Source of the DNA: Elysia marginata
Taxonomy: Eukaryota > Mollusca > Gastropoda > Plakobranchidae
Length of the DNA stretch: 45,139 nucleotides
Assembly: GCA_019649035.1 (NCBI GenBank)
Contig: BMAT01008184.1
Span: 152,290 to 197,428 of the forward strand
Reading direction: 5' to 3'
Part shown: positions 10,735 through 22,700 of the stretch, in pieces
How positions within the stretch are numbered: the stretch's first letter is position 1
Layout: each line of letters starts with the position of its first letter
The notes under the pieces: generated by a model
Told to the model about the DNA's origin: nothing
What the model saw: only the letters and a program-made list of their open reading frames with translations
Database searches by the model: none
Position numbers and translations under genes: made by a program

Positions 10735-13700
10735 GTATAACCAATCTGCTGCTACATTGTCAGTGATGCCAAATGTCAAATGTCTACTAATTGCTAATTG
10801 CACAACTTGTGGAATGGACAAAAAAATTAATTATACATAAGGGATCAGTTTTATGTTTGCTTAGAGTACTTAGACCTTTTCTTCTCTTGTAGTACCGTAT
10901 TACTTTAAGCGCCCCTTCTATCACCCATTTTTTTTATACAAGCACAAAGACAACATTTCTAAGAGGAAAACCTGTCTGTGTATTTTAGGAGGGCAACCTT
11001 TCTACGTAGGTGTTTATCATAAGCCTAACTTTTATTTGGGATAATTTGAAATCTAACAAAGTCAAAGAGGAAAAACAAATCGCACACCTAAAAAACTTCA
11101 AAGTAAGAGAAATTTGAATTATCAGACTTTGATTTTAGAGATTTCGATGTATCTCTAAAGCAGACTCTGCTTTCAATGCCATATTTCCTTGATTAGCATG
11201 GAAGCTGTATTGCTGATTCTCTGCGCTAAATTTTTGCAAGGACAATTATATGAAATTAATAATTGATTATATCATTAAGGAAGGCAGATTTTATTTATAC
11301 TAATCAAACATAACAAATGTTTTTAAACACAGAACTGTGGATTCTTTAAAATTGCAAATAGTTGGGGAGCTTTTCAATTCTTCAATTTGAATTAATATTT
11401 TCAGTGTTTCATCAAATTGATGATAACGTTGGGTCCAAACATGTTAGGAAAGGCACAGGGAAAAAAGAAAATTAAATTGAATCTTTTAAAATATACATTC
11501 AAGTCCATATAATCCAAACTGGGATGGGTCAAATATTTGTTTAAATTGAACTATATTACTATTAGGATTTCAGATTTAACCTTCTTTTACAATGTATACT
11601 GGTCAATAATTTGATTTTTGGATAAATTAAAGTTGAGTTTTGTTCCCATGAAGCACAATATATTTGAACCAGATTTTACTGTGTTGTTTTACTTTAAGCC
11701 CTGACCTCTTCTGGGTAGCATTTTGAAAAGATTTCAAATCTTAGTTCTCTAAAACTCATCACTATCTTCATTCTCTAAAACTTATCACTTCCTCATTAAA
11801 AAAAAATGTTGATCCGATTATTGCAGCTGCATCCTTGGTTGTGCACTACCTAGTCAATGGCAAGAAAGAAATAGAAAAACATGAGGAAACAAGTGAGGAT
11901 TCTGAGATGGCAGAGGTTTTGTCCCTTCTCAGAGCTGTGGAAGCATTGAATGCTTCAAGCCCTCAGGAAAAAGAACTTGTGAGGGCCTTGATAGAAAGGC
12001 ATAAACTACTTTACCGCCAGATTCCGTCAAAGATGTTCCAACTGTATGAGGTAAGCATTTTGCTTATATAAAATATATTGCTTTATAAAGCCTTAATTAC
12101 CAGGAAAGTGTTTTCCAGGATTATTTGTTTATGACACTTAGTTAAGTTAATGTCCGTCCACTGCGACGTCGACTGACGTCTCTGCCTGGGCTGATCTGTA
12201 TATTGTTGTCGTCAGGTGCTTCCAGCCGGATTTGTTCTGTGCTATGTCCCGAAGGTGGTCAAGGTCATTACTTGAATGTAATCTAGTTGGCCAGTGATCG
12301 ATGTTGTGACTCTTGAGGTCTTGTCGTAGTGTAGTCACAATCGACGTTTTTGGTAGGCCTCGTTGTTTGCTTCCCTCCATCTTGAGGTATTTAGTCGTTG
12401 CAACGTTGGGTGGTGTATTGATGGCCTGTCTTAAAATATGACAGTAGAACCCTTCAATTAAGACCACCCCTCTTATGTGACTTTGAATTTGAGGACGTTC
12501 ATTTACATGGGTGAACCCCTGAACTAAGATACCCCTCTTATAAGACCTGTTTTTACCAATATTTTTACAAGTCTGTATTCAGGGGTTCCGCTGTAGTAAG
12601 AGATGTACAGTACATATCAACTTACTTTCCTGTAATTTTATCCCAAAATATAATGAGAACTATAATACAGCCCATCGTATATATTGAGAGTTCATAACAA
12701 AATTAAGTTATAATCCACTAACACCTCACAGAGTCATAGATAAAATATAAAGTAACTATCGTTAGACCTTTACTGTCAAAAGATTTAAGAACATACTTAT
12801 CCTTTTTTACATTTATCTTTGTTTGCCACAAGAGTACAGTGGAATCCGCGAGAAGTCAACTCGCTTGAAGTCAACTCTCGGTTAAAGTCAACACTTCGCA
12901 ACGGTCCCGTTTTTTTCCTTTTTTATTTAAGTAACTTTATTTCGCATGAAGTCAACAGCTTCGGACCTATTTTCGCTTAAAGTCAACACCTGGTTGTCAA
13001 ATAGAAAGATATAGAGAGACCCCAGATGGGTCTTGGGAGAGACAAAGAGAAGTAGCGGAGGTGGGTGGGTGGGCACTCTTTGTTTCCAATCATGATTCAA
13101 GACACTGCATGCAGCGCTTGCTCATCTCCCTGGGCCCACTGGCCTGGCAAGGGCTAGTGGGGGAGAGGGGGGGGGGCGCAAGTGTGACTGGACAGAGGAC
13201 GGTGACAGGTGCTGATTGGTGCAGTTCACTGATGGTTCACCCAGTCCCACTCCTCCCCGACTCGACAAACCAGTGCGAACACATGTGCACACACCTACGC
13301 ATTCCATCNNNNNNNNNNNNNNNNNNNNNNNNNNNNNNNNNNNNNNNNNNNNNNNNNNNNNNNNNNNNNNNNNNNNNNNNNNNNNNNNNNNNNNNNNNNN
13401 NNNNNNNNNNNNNNNNNNNNNNNNNNNNNNNNNNNNNNNNNNNNNNNNNNNNNNNTTTCGGTCCCGAGGTGTTGACTTTATCCGGATTCCACTGTATTTA
13501 TAATTTATACATATGGTGAAATGCTTAAATAACACAAAGATTTGTCTATAAATTTAAGTTTTGATTATTAGCAGATACTTAAACCCAACCATTTTTTAAA
13601 GCTTTACAAATGATTTAAGATGTGTAATAAATTTTGTTTCTTTATTTTTGCTAGTTAGAGAATTTTCGAATGGAGTGTTTTACTTTTTGCCATCAGACAT

Positions 13701-16700
13701 ACGAGGCCCTTCTATGCCATATGCCAACAGAGGACCTGTTTAGGTGCGTCCCCAAGATGGCATCAATCGGAATGCTCGACAGAACAAAAGAGCAGTCAAA
13801 ATTAGTGATAGATCATATCAACAACACTCAGGCTGTGAAAGACCAGAAGTAAGAAGCTCATCTTTGCAGAGAATTCGTGACTTACAGTCAACTCTGCTTG
13901 AGTTGACTTTTAGATAACCTGATTCTTTGTTGGTTCTCCCATGGTGTCAACAATTGCATGTAAGAACTTGCACATAAATCCATTCTTCACCTTACTCAAT
14001 GTTAATGGTTATTGTCCCATGCAGACCTTTCTAACGGGGAAGATTTTAAAGGTATGAAATTGGCAGTGGAGAGAAGTAGGCTTTTAAGTGGAAATGCTCG
14101 AAATGTCTGCCCTTAGTATGATTCGAACCTTTGACTTACAGATGCGTGGGCACCCATTGCCTTGCCACTTAGATAAACATAGCTTATACCATGTCGCCAC
14201 TATGCTCCTTATGCGTTAGGGGAGGGGGGGGTATAATGACTTCTTTTTTTCTTAATATTTTTTTTTAAGTTAAAGAGACTCAGAGGTGACTATGAACAAT
14301 GAACTGCTAGTCACCTGCATCCTAGCCACATCTGTGGGAAGGTGATTTTCTGGAGTTGACAAAGGCAACCTGTATTTCTCTATCTAACATCCAGCTTATG
14401 CCTAGTAGTATTCTGTCTGTTTTACTAATGATGTTGATGAAAACACATGATGGTCTTTTCCTTTTCTGTTTTGCTCAAAGTTTCAACCTTATATATACCA
14501 ATTCTCTTCTTTATTTATGACTGTGTGGCCAATGTATTTCAATGCTTCTTTTTTTTTTTGCAGTTGTATCCAGTAATTGAAAATTTTTTTTAAATTGAGA
14601 AAGAATGCTTGCATTGGTAAAGCTGTCATTGTATTTTGTACATCTTAATGTATTTGAGATGAATATACTAAAACTTAAAACTTGGACTACCTGGGCTTAG
14701 ATAATGACTTATTCACCACCACAATTCTGGCAAAAGTTTCTACATATAGTATGCAAAGCAGTTTTTGTCATTGAAGGGGAGATGGGGTAGTTGTAAAACA
14801 GAAACAGATGTTGAAAACTTTGACACACTTTTAGGTAGACATAAGTGCAAAATCAATTTTAAAGCACTGAAACTTTTGTTTCAGATATTTTTTAAGCAAG
14901 CATGGGAAGTACTAATAATTAATTTTAATTCAAATAAAAATGTTTAAAGCATAATATTTTAAAGGCTTCATGCACATGACTTATTGACTTCATTACATTG
15001 CTGGGTTAAGTGCAAATGTGAGGAATAACGTTGCATCTGGTATAATTTCAGTGGATTCCACTTAAAGTCAACACCTTAAACTTTGAGGGAAACTCTGATT
15101 GACAGTCACATTTTGTATTTCTTTGCGTTTTGTTTATGGTTAAAGTCAACTCTTATGGCCCCAAGGTGTTCAGTTTATAACGATTCCACTGTAATATACA
15201 TCAGTGCTTCCATTCCCCCGCATTTATGTGGAAATTCGCAGTTTTTACCGTCCTCAAAGAAATTCGCACTTGACTTTTTCTGTGTCACCAATTTTCCGCG
15301 TTAAAAAAAAATTTTTTTTAATTCGCTATCCAATTGTGTCGGTTATGCTCTACGTACTCCAGGAGTTAAATACAGGGTCCCCACCAGGTCGGTAAATAGC
15401 GAAAAAGTCTGGACTTTTTATGGTTTGGGAAAAAGTTGGAAAAAACAGTCGAAAAGTTTCATGTTAGCTATATGCATAGGGGGGAATGTCCCGCTCTTTG
15501 GCCAATTTCCGCTCAAGTGTTTTTTTTTAACTTTGTTCATGCTAGATTGATCTAGCCTGGGCCTCAATGTTGCCTCAATCAGTTAGTCCAGAACTCCGAT
15601 GAAGAGAGCTTTTGACAAGTTTTTCAGGAGATTGGATGCCAATCGTACTTAGGATAGGAACCAGACCTGCCAACTTTACGGTTTGCCCGGCTATCAATTA
15701 TGGTGACGCGAAAAAAACTACAAAACAGTGGATAAACTCAAGTCTAGGTTACTCAGAAACATTACGTTTTGTACCCCCAAAATTTGCGATCCTGATATTG
15801 AAATGGTCCGATACAACGCTACCTCCTGTACTTGCATGAAGAGTTACTGATAGTATTAACGTTTGTTTGGCACCACCGGGTCAAGTAGTTTGGAAATAAG
15901 TTGTGTATGGCAACTAATAAATGGAGTCCAGTTCTAATTTTTTTTTCTTATCAGTCGTGTACATGTTACCAGGCTGTGTCTGATAAGCGTATCGCAGTAA
16001 TATAGAACACTGACTTAATATGTCAACCAGAATAAAGTAACATTGTAGACTAAGACACAGTGCCTCATGTTCCTGTGGTCCAAGACCCAACTCTATGCCA
16101 TTGATGCTGCGCTCACATGACAACAATAGAATAATAGAAAATGAGTGACTCCGCCTCAGATTTTAGAGCAAGGCCCTTGTATGCTCGCATTAATTTGATG
16201 GTAGGGATGCAGAAGTCTCCAATCTGCATCCAAGGGTGCCTGTCTTGATTGTCTTATTGTTTGATGATTATACAGGGATTATCACATAAGGCGTCTGGAT
16301 ATCGTTGTTCTGCATTACACATGTAACCTTGAACTGAACAATGTCATTAGCAGATCTTGTGCCTTCACTGTGCGTCTCTCCCGGGAATAAAACTTTATTT
16401 AAAACTTCCCCCATAGGCGGTATTGGCCCATTGCTATCGACTTTCAAAAACTACTGTTACCAAAACTTAATTTTACAGCTGTCCTGTGAAGAAACGTGAT
16501 TTGTTGGCAAGTCTGTAGGATTGCGGAAAGCACTGTTTATAGAACCATGAATTTTGCAACACCCATTCCCAGGCTTTGTTATATCTTCCTTTTCATCCCC
16601 CCATATCTATTCAAGTATGTATTCATTCATCACTGGAAAAAAAATCGCCGGGAGACCTGTGATGCAGTAATGCAGAGTGATATGTTTCTGATTAGATTTT

Positions 16701-19700
16701 AAATTGTTAGATCTAGATCTCTAGAATTTTTTTGCAACTAAGGAGTGTTGAGATATCAAACAGATTTAGATTAAGTTTACATTATACAATCTAGGAAACC
16801 TACACTTAGCAATCTAAATCTGTGTTACTTTTCAATAGTCTTGGGTAAAAGACCCTTTATTTTCACTGTTGCTAGAACGGTTTAAATCTAATAAAAATGA
16901 GGTTTATTGCGCCCTGTGTAAGAGGCCCCAGTTTGTAAGGAACCTGAAGAGAAGGAGGCCTTCTTAAAACTGTTAAAGAGGAAATAAGGGCAAATTGTAA
17001 TTTTGTAGATAAAGTATAAAAAGAACTATGAAATAACAGGTCCCATGTAATATAATCGTCCATATATTTATGTAATTTAGTGCAGATGTTAAGACAGTAA
17101 GATTTAGGCCAAGTAAGAAATAAAAGGAAACAAAATTGAATGCAGTGTTGGCAAGGAATATCATTTTAAATTTAATTAAGCTACATACAGTGGAAACCTC
17201 ATAATTCGAATTGCTTGGGAATGGCCTAAAACTTCAAATTATGAGACTTAATTATAAAAAAAGGGAATAAACTGATCCCCAATAGTGTTAAACAGTATTA
17301 TGCAATTACTTCCCCTGGTTTGAAACTACATACACATACTAACCGACAAAAGAAACGTCGAATCTTCAACATATATTACTGAAAACTGCAAGGGGTGAAA
17401 TGAGACATGTGATACATCATTTTAAAGGTTATTTATTGCTTTTTCAACTTAAAATAACGCATGATTCATCGGTGGCCTTTGAGAAGAAGAAACTTAGATT
17501 AAAACAAAAGACCCTCGATGAAGTAGATTTTATGAAAACAGGATACCATTGGTAAAATTCCACAGTGCAAAGTATACAGCAATTTCGACCACATTTTTAC
17601 ATACCTGTTCAGTAGATAAGTCTTTAGAATTTAATTACAAATGAAGACAGGCTCCGGCTAATAACGTGTGTGCTCCCCTTGGGCTTCCAGTACAGCAGCA
17701 CATCAACGTCCCATCGAAGATACTAGAGTCTGTAAAAAATGTCTTGGAATAGCATTCGAGTGCTTTTGTAAGGAATGTTCAAGATCATGGGCGTTTTGAG
17801 GTCGATGGTCTTGACAGTCCAGCCTCCTCTGCAAGTAATCCCACAATTGTTCGATTGGATTAAGGTCCGCCAAAAGTGCTGGACATGGCGGAACTTGGAC
17901 ATTGCTTTGCTCAAGAAACTGTTGAGTGTATCTGGCTGTGTGAGCTCTTGCGTTGTCTTGTTGAAAAACAATATTTCTATGCATGGCAGTGTAAGGCACT
18001 ACGTGAGCCTGAAGCACATCTTGTACGTATGTTTACACATTTATCGCCCTTCTATTGTGGAAAAAAACTGGCCCAATCCTATCATTGCAAGAGATAGCAA
18101 CCCACATCATCAAAGATGCTCTGCCCCGCCTGTCGTGTTCCCTAACACAATCTGCTTGATATCTTTCACCGCTTCTTCTCCATACACGTACACGGCCATC
18201 AGCAAGGTCAGTGCAGAATCAAGATTCATCGCTGAATACGACACTTTGCCATTGGATGCGACCCCACGCGGCATGTTCCTGGGCCCATAGCGTACGTTGG
18301 TGTTGGTGACGCTGGGTCAGGATGGGGCCGGTGTATAGGCGACGAGCACATAGGCCAGAAGTAGATAAACGTCTTCTCACTGTGTTTGCACTTATATGTT
18401 GATTATTTCTTCCTCTTGTCTGACGCGGTGAAGCTGAAGCTGAAAGAAATCTGTTGTTCATATGATTTCTGACAAGGTTTCTGTCTTGTCTCTTCGTAGT
18501 GCACCTAGGCCTCCCAGAACAGGGCCAATCACTCACCGTATCCGTCTTGTGTAGACGTCTGAGTCTGAAAATCGTCGTCCTGTTTCCATTCGTACGGAGG
18601 GAAACTTCACTGATAGGAAGACCTGCTTGGAGCAGTCCTAAAGCACAATGACGATCAACTTCAGATAAGCGTGGCATTTTGTAAAAATAAAATCATTTGG
18701 TTCTAAAAATCATGAATCATTATTGGACACCTTGTAAGGTACCCTTGTGTGAAAGTATGAGAATCTTGACCTGGTGGTTTTTCTACATGCACGGATTTTA
18801 CATTTTTTACAGAGTATTGGAAAATCGCTCACCTTGACCAGCAAACCACGCACGGGACTCATGTTCAGATGTGTTACTACTCACAACACACAAAAAATCA
18901 CCTCACCAACCTTTCTTTAAAGCCTACATGGGCGCGTTAATAAGGAATGTCATGTTGTGTTTCTTTTGGCGCTCAATATATATTTTTTAAAAAGGGCGTG
19001 TGTTTTCTTTTCATCGTGTTTGACTTCATACCCATACTCGTACTCGTACATGAAGAAGCCATTTAAAAAAGAGTTGAAAAAAAAAGCTATGAATTAGGCT
19101 GGTCTGAAGTTGAAACAGCAAAAATGAAAACTGAAGCACAGTTGGGTAAGAGTTAAGACAATTGTGGTTAATTGTACCAGTGCCAAACCATTAAGTGAAG
19201 TGATGATTGTGCGTCAGATACTAGACCACAAATAAAGGTACCGTTCTACACATCATTAGTATGTAATTTCAGAGCTTACATCATCAATCTACAGACCAGC
19301 TGTACGGCTGTAGGCTACATTTTGTGGTTGTTTTTTGTTAACTCTTTACACAATCCAAGAACTTAGCCCTAGTTGATGTGTCTTTGTTCTTTTGTTGTGT
19401 TCACACAACCACCTTACCCCGCCCACTATTGCCGAATCTTCCAATCTTCTTCGGGGTTTATGACCCTTTTCACACTAATTCTGACAACATACGCGACCTA
19501 ATCCTATCGCCCCACTCCCTAAATCATAAACGGCCATAGATGGGCTAGCACTGGTATCGCTGCCTGCCTGCCCAGCACAGTGGCTTGTTTTATCCCATTC
19601 CCAGCAGTCATGAGAGAGGAAAAATTTTAGCAGGTATATGGATTAAAAAAATTTTTTTCCTCGGCTCTTAACGGTGACACCGACTTCGAATTAGGCAAAA

Positions 19701-22700
19701 CACATTTGACTTTGAATTATGAGTCCCAAAATAAGTTAAAGGAAAAAAAAAACCTAAATAGGAAAGAACTTGGAATTATGAGAAATTCGGATTATAAGAC
19801 TTCGGTTTCTGAGGTTTCCAATGTATATCATAATCATCTATGTTAAGTAAACTTTGTACTGGTGTATTCATTTAAGAAATTTCACTTTTTATCATTGATA
19901 ATGGGCTCTTTTTTAGTAATTCTTAATGAGCTCCTACCTTTTTTCGACGCTAATTGGGGTCTTAAAAAAATTTTCAAGGATTTGGTGGGGACCCTGTATT
20001 TATTTAAATTGATGTCATTGATACTTTATGAAAACATCATTTACATATGGTCATAAAAGACGCACAGCTTTGAAGACAAAGTCAAAGGAAAATGTTTAAA
20101 AATGACGGATTATTTGATTCTTGTAGGATTTAAATAGGTAAATACTCCTCCTTTTAAAATTGAGACCAAACCTTGCCAAAATGCTGTAAAAAGGGCCTTT
20201 TGGGAGTAAAATTTTAAGAATCTTAAAAAATCCTAGCAATGCTCCCACCTTTGGCGGTCGCAATTGGCGGACCCCCCCCCCCAAAAAAAAAAAAAAAAAA
20301 AAAAAAAAATTCATGTTTTCATCACTTCCCAGTGGAAGCACTGATACATTGTCTGCCTATTAATCAAACAACAATTGGAAAATGTGTGTCTCGGTTTATT
20401 TTTTTTATCTTCAAAATCAATCATAGCAAACTGTAGGCAGCCCTTAAAAGGATTATACGGGGACGTAAGTCTGTCAGATTTTAGCTGATTTCAGCCTTTT
20501 GGGTTATCAGCTCAAATTTTTTTCTCAATTTGAGAAAAACATCAATCAGTAATTTAACACTCGGTTGCAAGTTGCCTTTCACACTTGTGTCATTTACAGC
20601 CCTGATATTTATATTTCTTTCATCTTAAATTTCTCTAGTATTGAATAGTTGATATTTTTTTCTTTCAGTGTTAATCCTATGGTAATCCTTGCTGCTCTGC
20701 GAAAGTATGCAGCGAATCGCCTCAAGCAATGGGTGAGGAATGGCCCACTCATCAAAGCCCTGCAGGCAGCTTTTGATGCCTCTTTGGACGTAGGTGTTTC
20801 TTGATTTGGGTTATATTTTAATATTGTTGATTTTAAGGAGGTTTCTTTCTTTTTTTTTCAATTTTTGGATTTGGAATGTTGATTTTCAAGAAGGGCTAAC
20901 TGTAAAACCTTCTGAATTTGCAGAAAATATGGTGCTTGAACTTGGTTTTGTTCATAAGTTGTTTGTTACCTTATTTTTTTTTTCCTCTCATTTCCCCTCT
21001 TTATTCTTCTATAGTCTTTTTAAAATATTTTTGAGCTTCCAACATTATTCTTCTTTAAACATTAGGTCTTTATTCTGATTTAAAAATGTGAATAGCCATC
21101 CACGGTCACCTTATAATTTACTTTTTTATTACCTTATGACACGTAGATCTTTGAATTCTTTCAATGCAAGTCTGACTAAACGAATAAATGCTGACAAAAA
21201 CCTAGGCTCTAATGAACACCCTTAGTCCCCTTTTTTAGTTTGACATCTCTAACTATAAGAAGCTAGACCTCTGACTTATATGCTGACAAAAAATCATGAC
21301 CATGATAAAAATCTATGCTTGCATTGCGATTTATTTTTTACCTTGCAACAAAAAACTTTTTTAGTTTCACCCCTTCAAATATGTGTAACAGAATCTCTTA
21401 CTCAGCAAATGAAGGCTGACAAAATGTCCCTAACAAAAATATTCATGATGGCGTTGTGATTTATTTCTATCTCTTTGGCCTCAGCTACTTCCAAAGATGT
21501 CTGACAAGTCAATGCTGGTTGCGGTTCATTTAGAGGGCGAGGGTAGGAAGAAGCTGCATGTGAAGGGAGCTACCCACTTTACCCCAGCTGTTGCCACTGC
21601 TCACTTTATTAAGTTCATGCACAAGGTAAAATGCCTATATTTGGGAATCTTTGTGCTTATGCGGAATTCCACTTAAGGATAGAACCCCACTGGCATTGGG
21701 ACCGACAGTCAGACCACAATATCTACTAATGGTGGGGTCTTTGGCCAGCACTACAACAGCCTGGGATCAAGTTCATCCCATTCTTTGCTCGCACATTGCT
21801 TGGCAATGTCACAAGTAGGGCTCTCTTTCCATCTGTAGTTTGGCTTAAGACGCTGTAGTACAGGTGGAAAACCCGACATTGAACAGAAGTTAGATACTTA
21901 CTGTCGGTCCCAACCCCAAATCTTAAAGTGGGAAAGGTTAAGTGAAACAGAAAAGTAGTATGGGAAAAAAATTGCCGAAACGTTGGAGAAAATTCTAGGC
22001 CTGTCACTATTCTAGCCTATTTAAGCTGGAGGTTTCTATTTTTCTCTCAGAGAAACATATTGAGAGATAAAATGCATGGGATAAAACAAATTTTTTTAGC
22101 TCTTAGAGTGAGCGCTTAACCTTGCTTTGCAAGTTTTCTATTTTCAAATGGCTGTCACCATTGAATTTTTATATTATTTGTATAATTGTGACCTGTTACA
22201 AAGGATTAGGTACTGCTCTGTTAAAGTAATAGAAAATGTCAGATCTGTAAGTTCCATCAAGGACCAAATCTTTTAAAAAAATGGATGTAGTAGATCTAAA
22301 ATGGGTGTGTGTATCTTTTTAAATATTTCATCATCATGTTATTTCTTGCAGATGATCTCAAAGAAAAGTAAATAGAGCACTTAGTTTTCAATAAGCAAGC
22401 CTCAGTTGTTACAATTTTTTTAAAAGGCCCCAACTCTCTATCAAGTTGAATATTTGAATTTATTGTAAAATTAAAGCCTTTTTTAATATTACAGTAGTAT
22501 TCGGTTAAATGCATGGCACTTGGGAGACTCAAATGATGTGCGTTCAGGAGATGCGTGCATTTATAAAAAAGATTAAGAATTACTAGATTAGTTACTTCTC
22601 TTTGAATTAAAACAAGAAAAAAAAACATATTGTTTCCCTGGACCACACAAATTCACAAGGTCTAGACCAGAACATCAAGTTTGTGACTGAAGTATGTTTC

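Larger units (their letters stand above)
17186..19825. mobile_element. Third layer: pogo/Tigger-like element, TACAGTGGAAACCTCA ends
   Basis: Left TACAGTGGAAACCTCA and right end (reverse complement) TACATTGGAAACCTCA differ at one base. Both are bounded by TA, and both sides carry AATTCGAA/ATTATGAG-type motifs. Without the Tc1-like insertion it would be about 1 kb. No transposase was recognised in it. Confidence 0.6.
15367..20002. mobile_element. Second layer: element(s) with TACAGGGTCCCCACCA ends
   Basis: A perfect 20-bp inverted pair, TAAATACAGGGTCCCCACCA (15367-15386) and its complement (19983-20002), could be the ends of one element. The left side continues with AAAGTCTGGACTTTTTATGG. No clear target-site duplication was found, so two separate solo copies in opposite orientation are also possible. 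Confidence 0.4.
15202..20343. mobile_element. Outermost TIR element of a transposon nest, hAT-like
   Basis: A perfect 11-bp inverted pair, CAGTGCTTCCA (15202-15212) and TGGAAGCACTG (20333-20343), is flanked by the direct repeat ATACAT on both sides (15196-15201 and 20344-20349). Terminal CAG and short duplications suggest a hAT-like element, though hATs usually make 8-bp duplications. No transposase was recognised in its own sequence. It fills most of intron 3 because other elements sit inside it. Confidence 0.5.

Noticed and set aside
15612-15839. 75-codon open frame
   Set aside because: Lies in transposon-nest DNA, shows no recognisable domain and no splice signals fitting the Ro60-like gene.
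19097-19109. GGCTGGTCTGAAG, similar to the 5' end of Y RNAs
   Set aside because: The matching 3' strand of a Y RNA stem and a T-run terminator at about 100 nt are missing, and it lies inside a transposon layer. A covariance-model search would settle it.
21726-22007. 93-codon - strand frame in intron 5
   Set aside because: No domain-like sequence; overlaps the inverted-repeat-bounded segment and is most likely chance.
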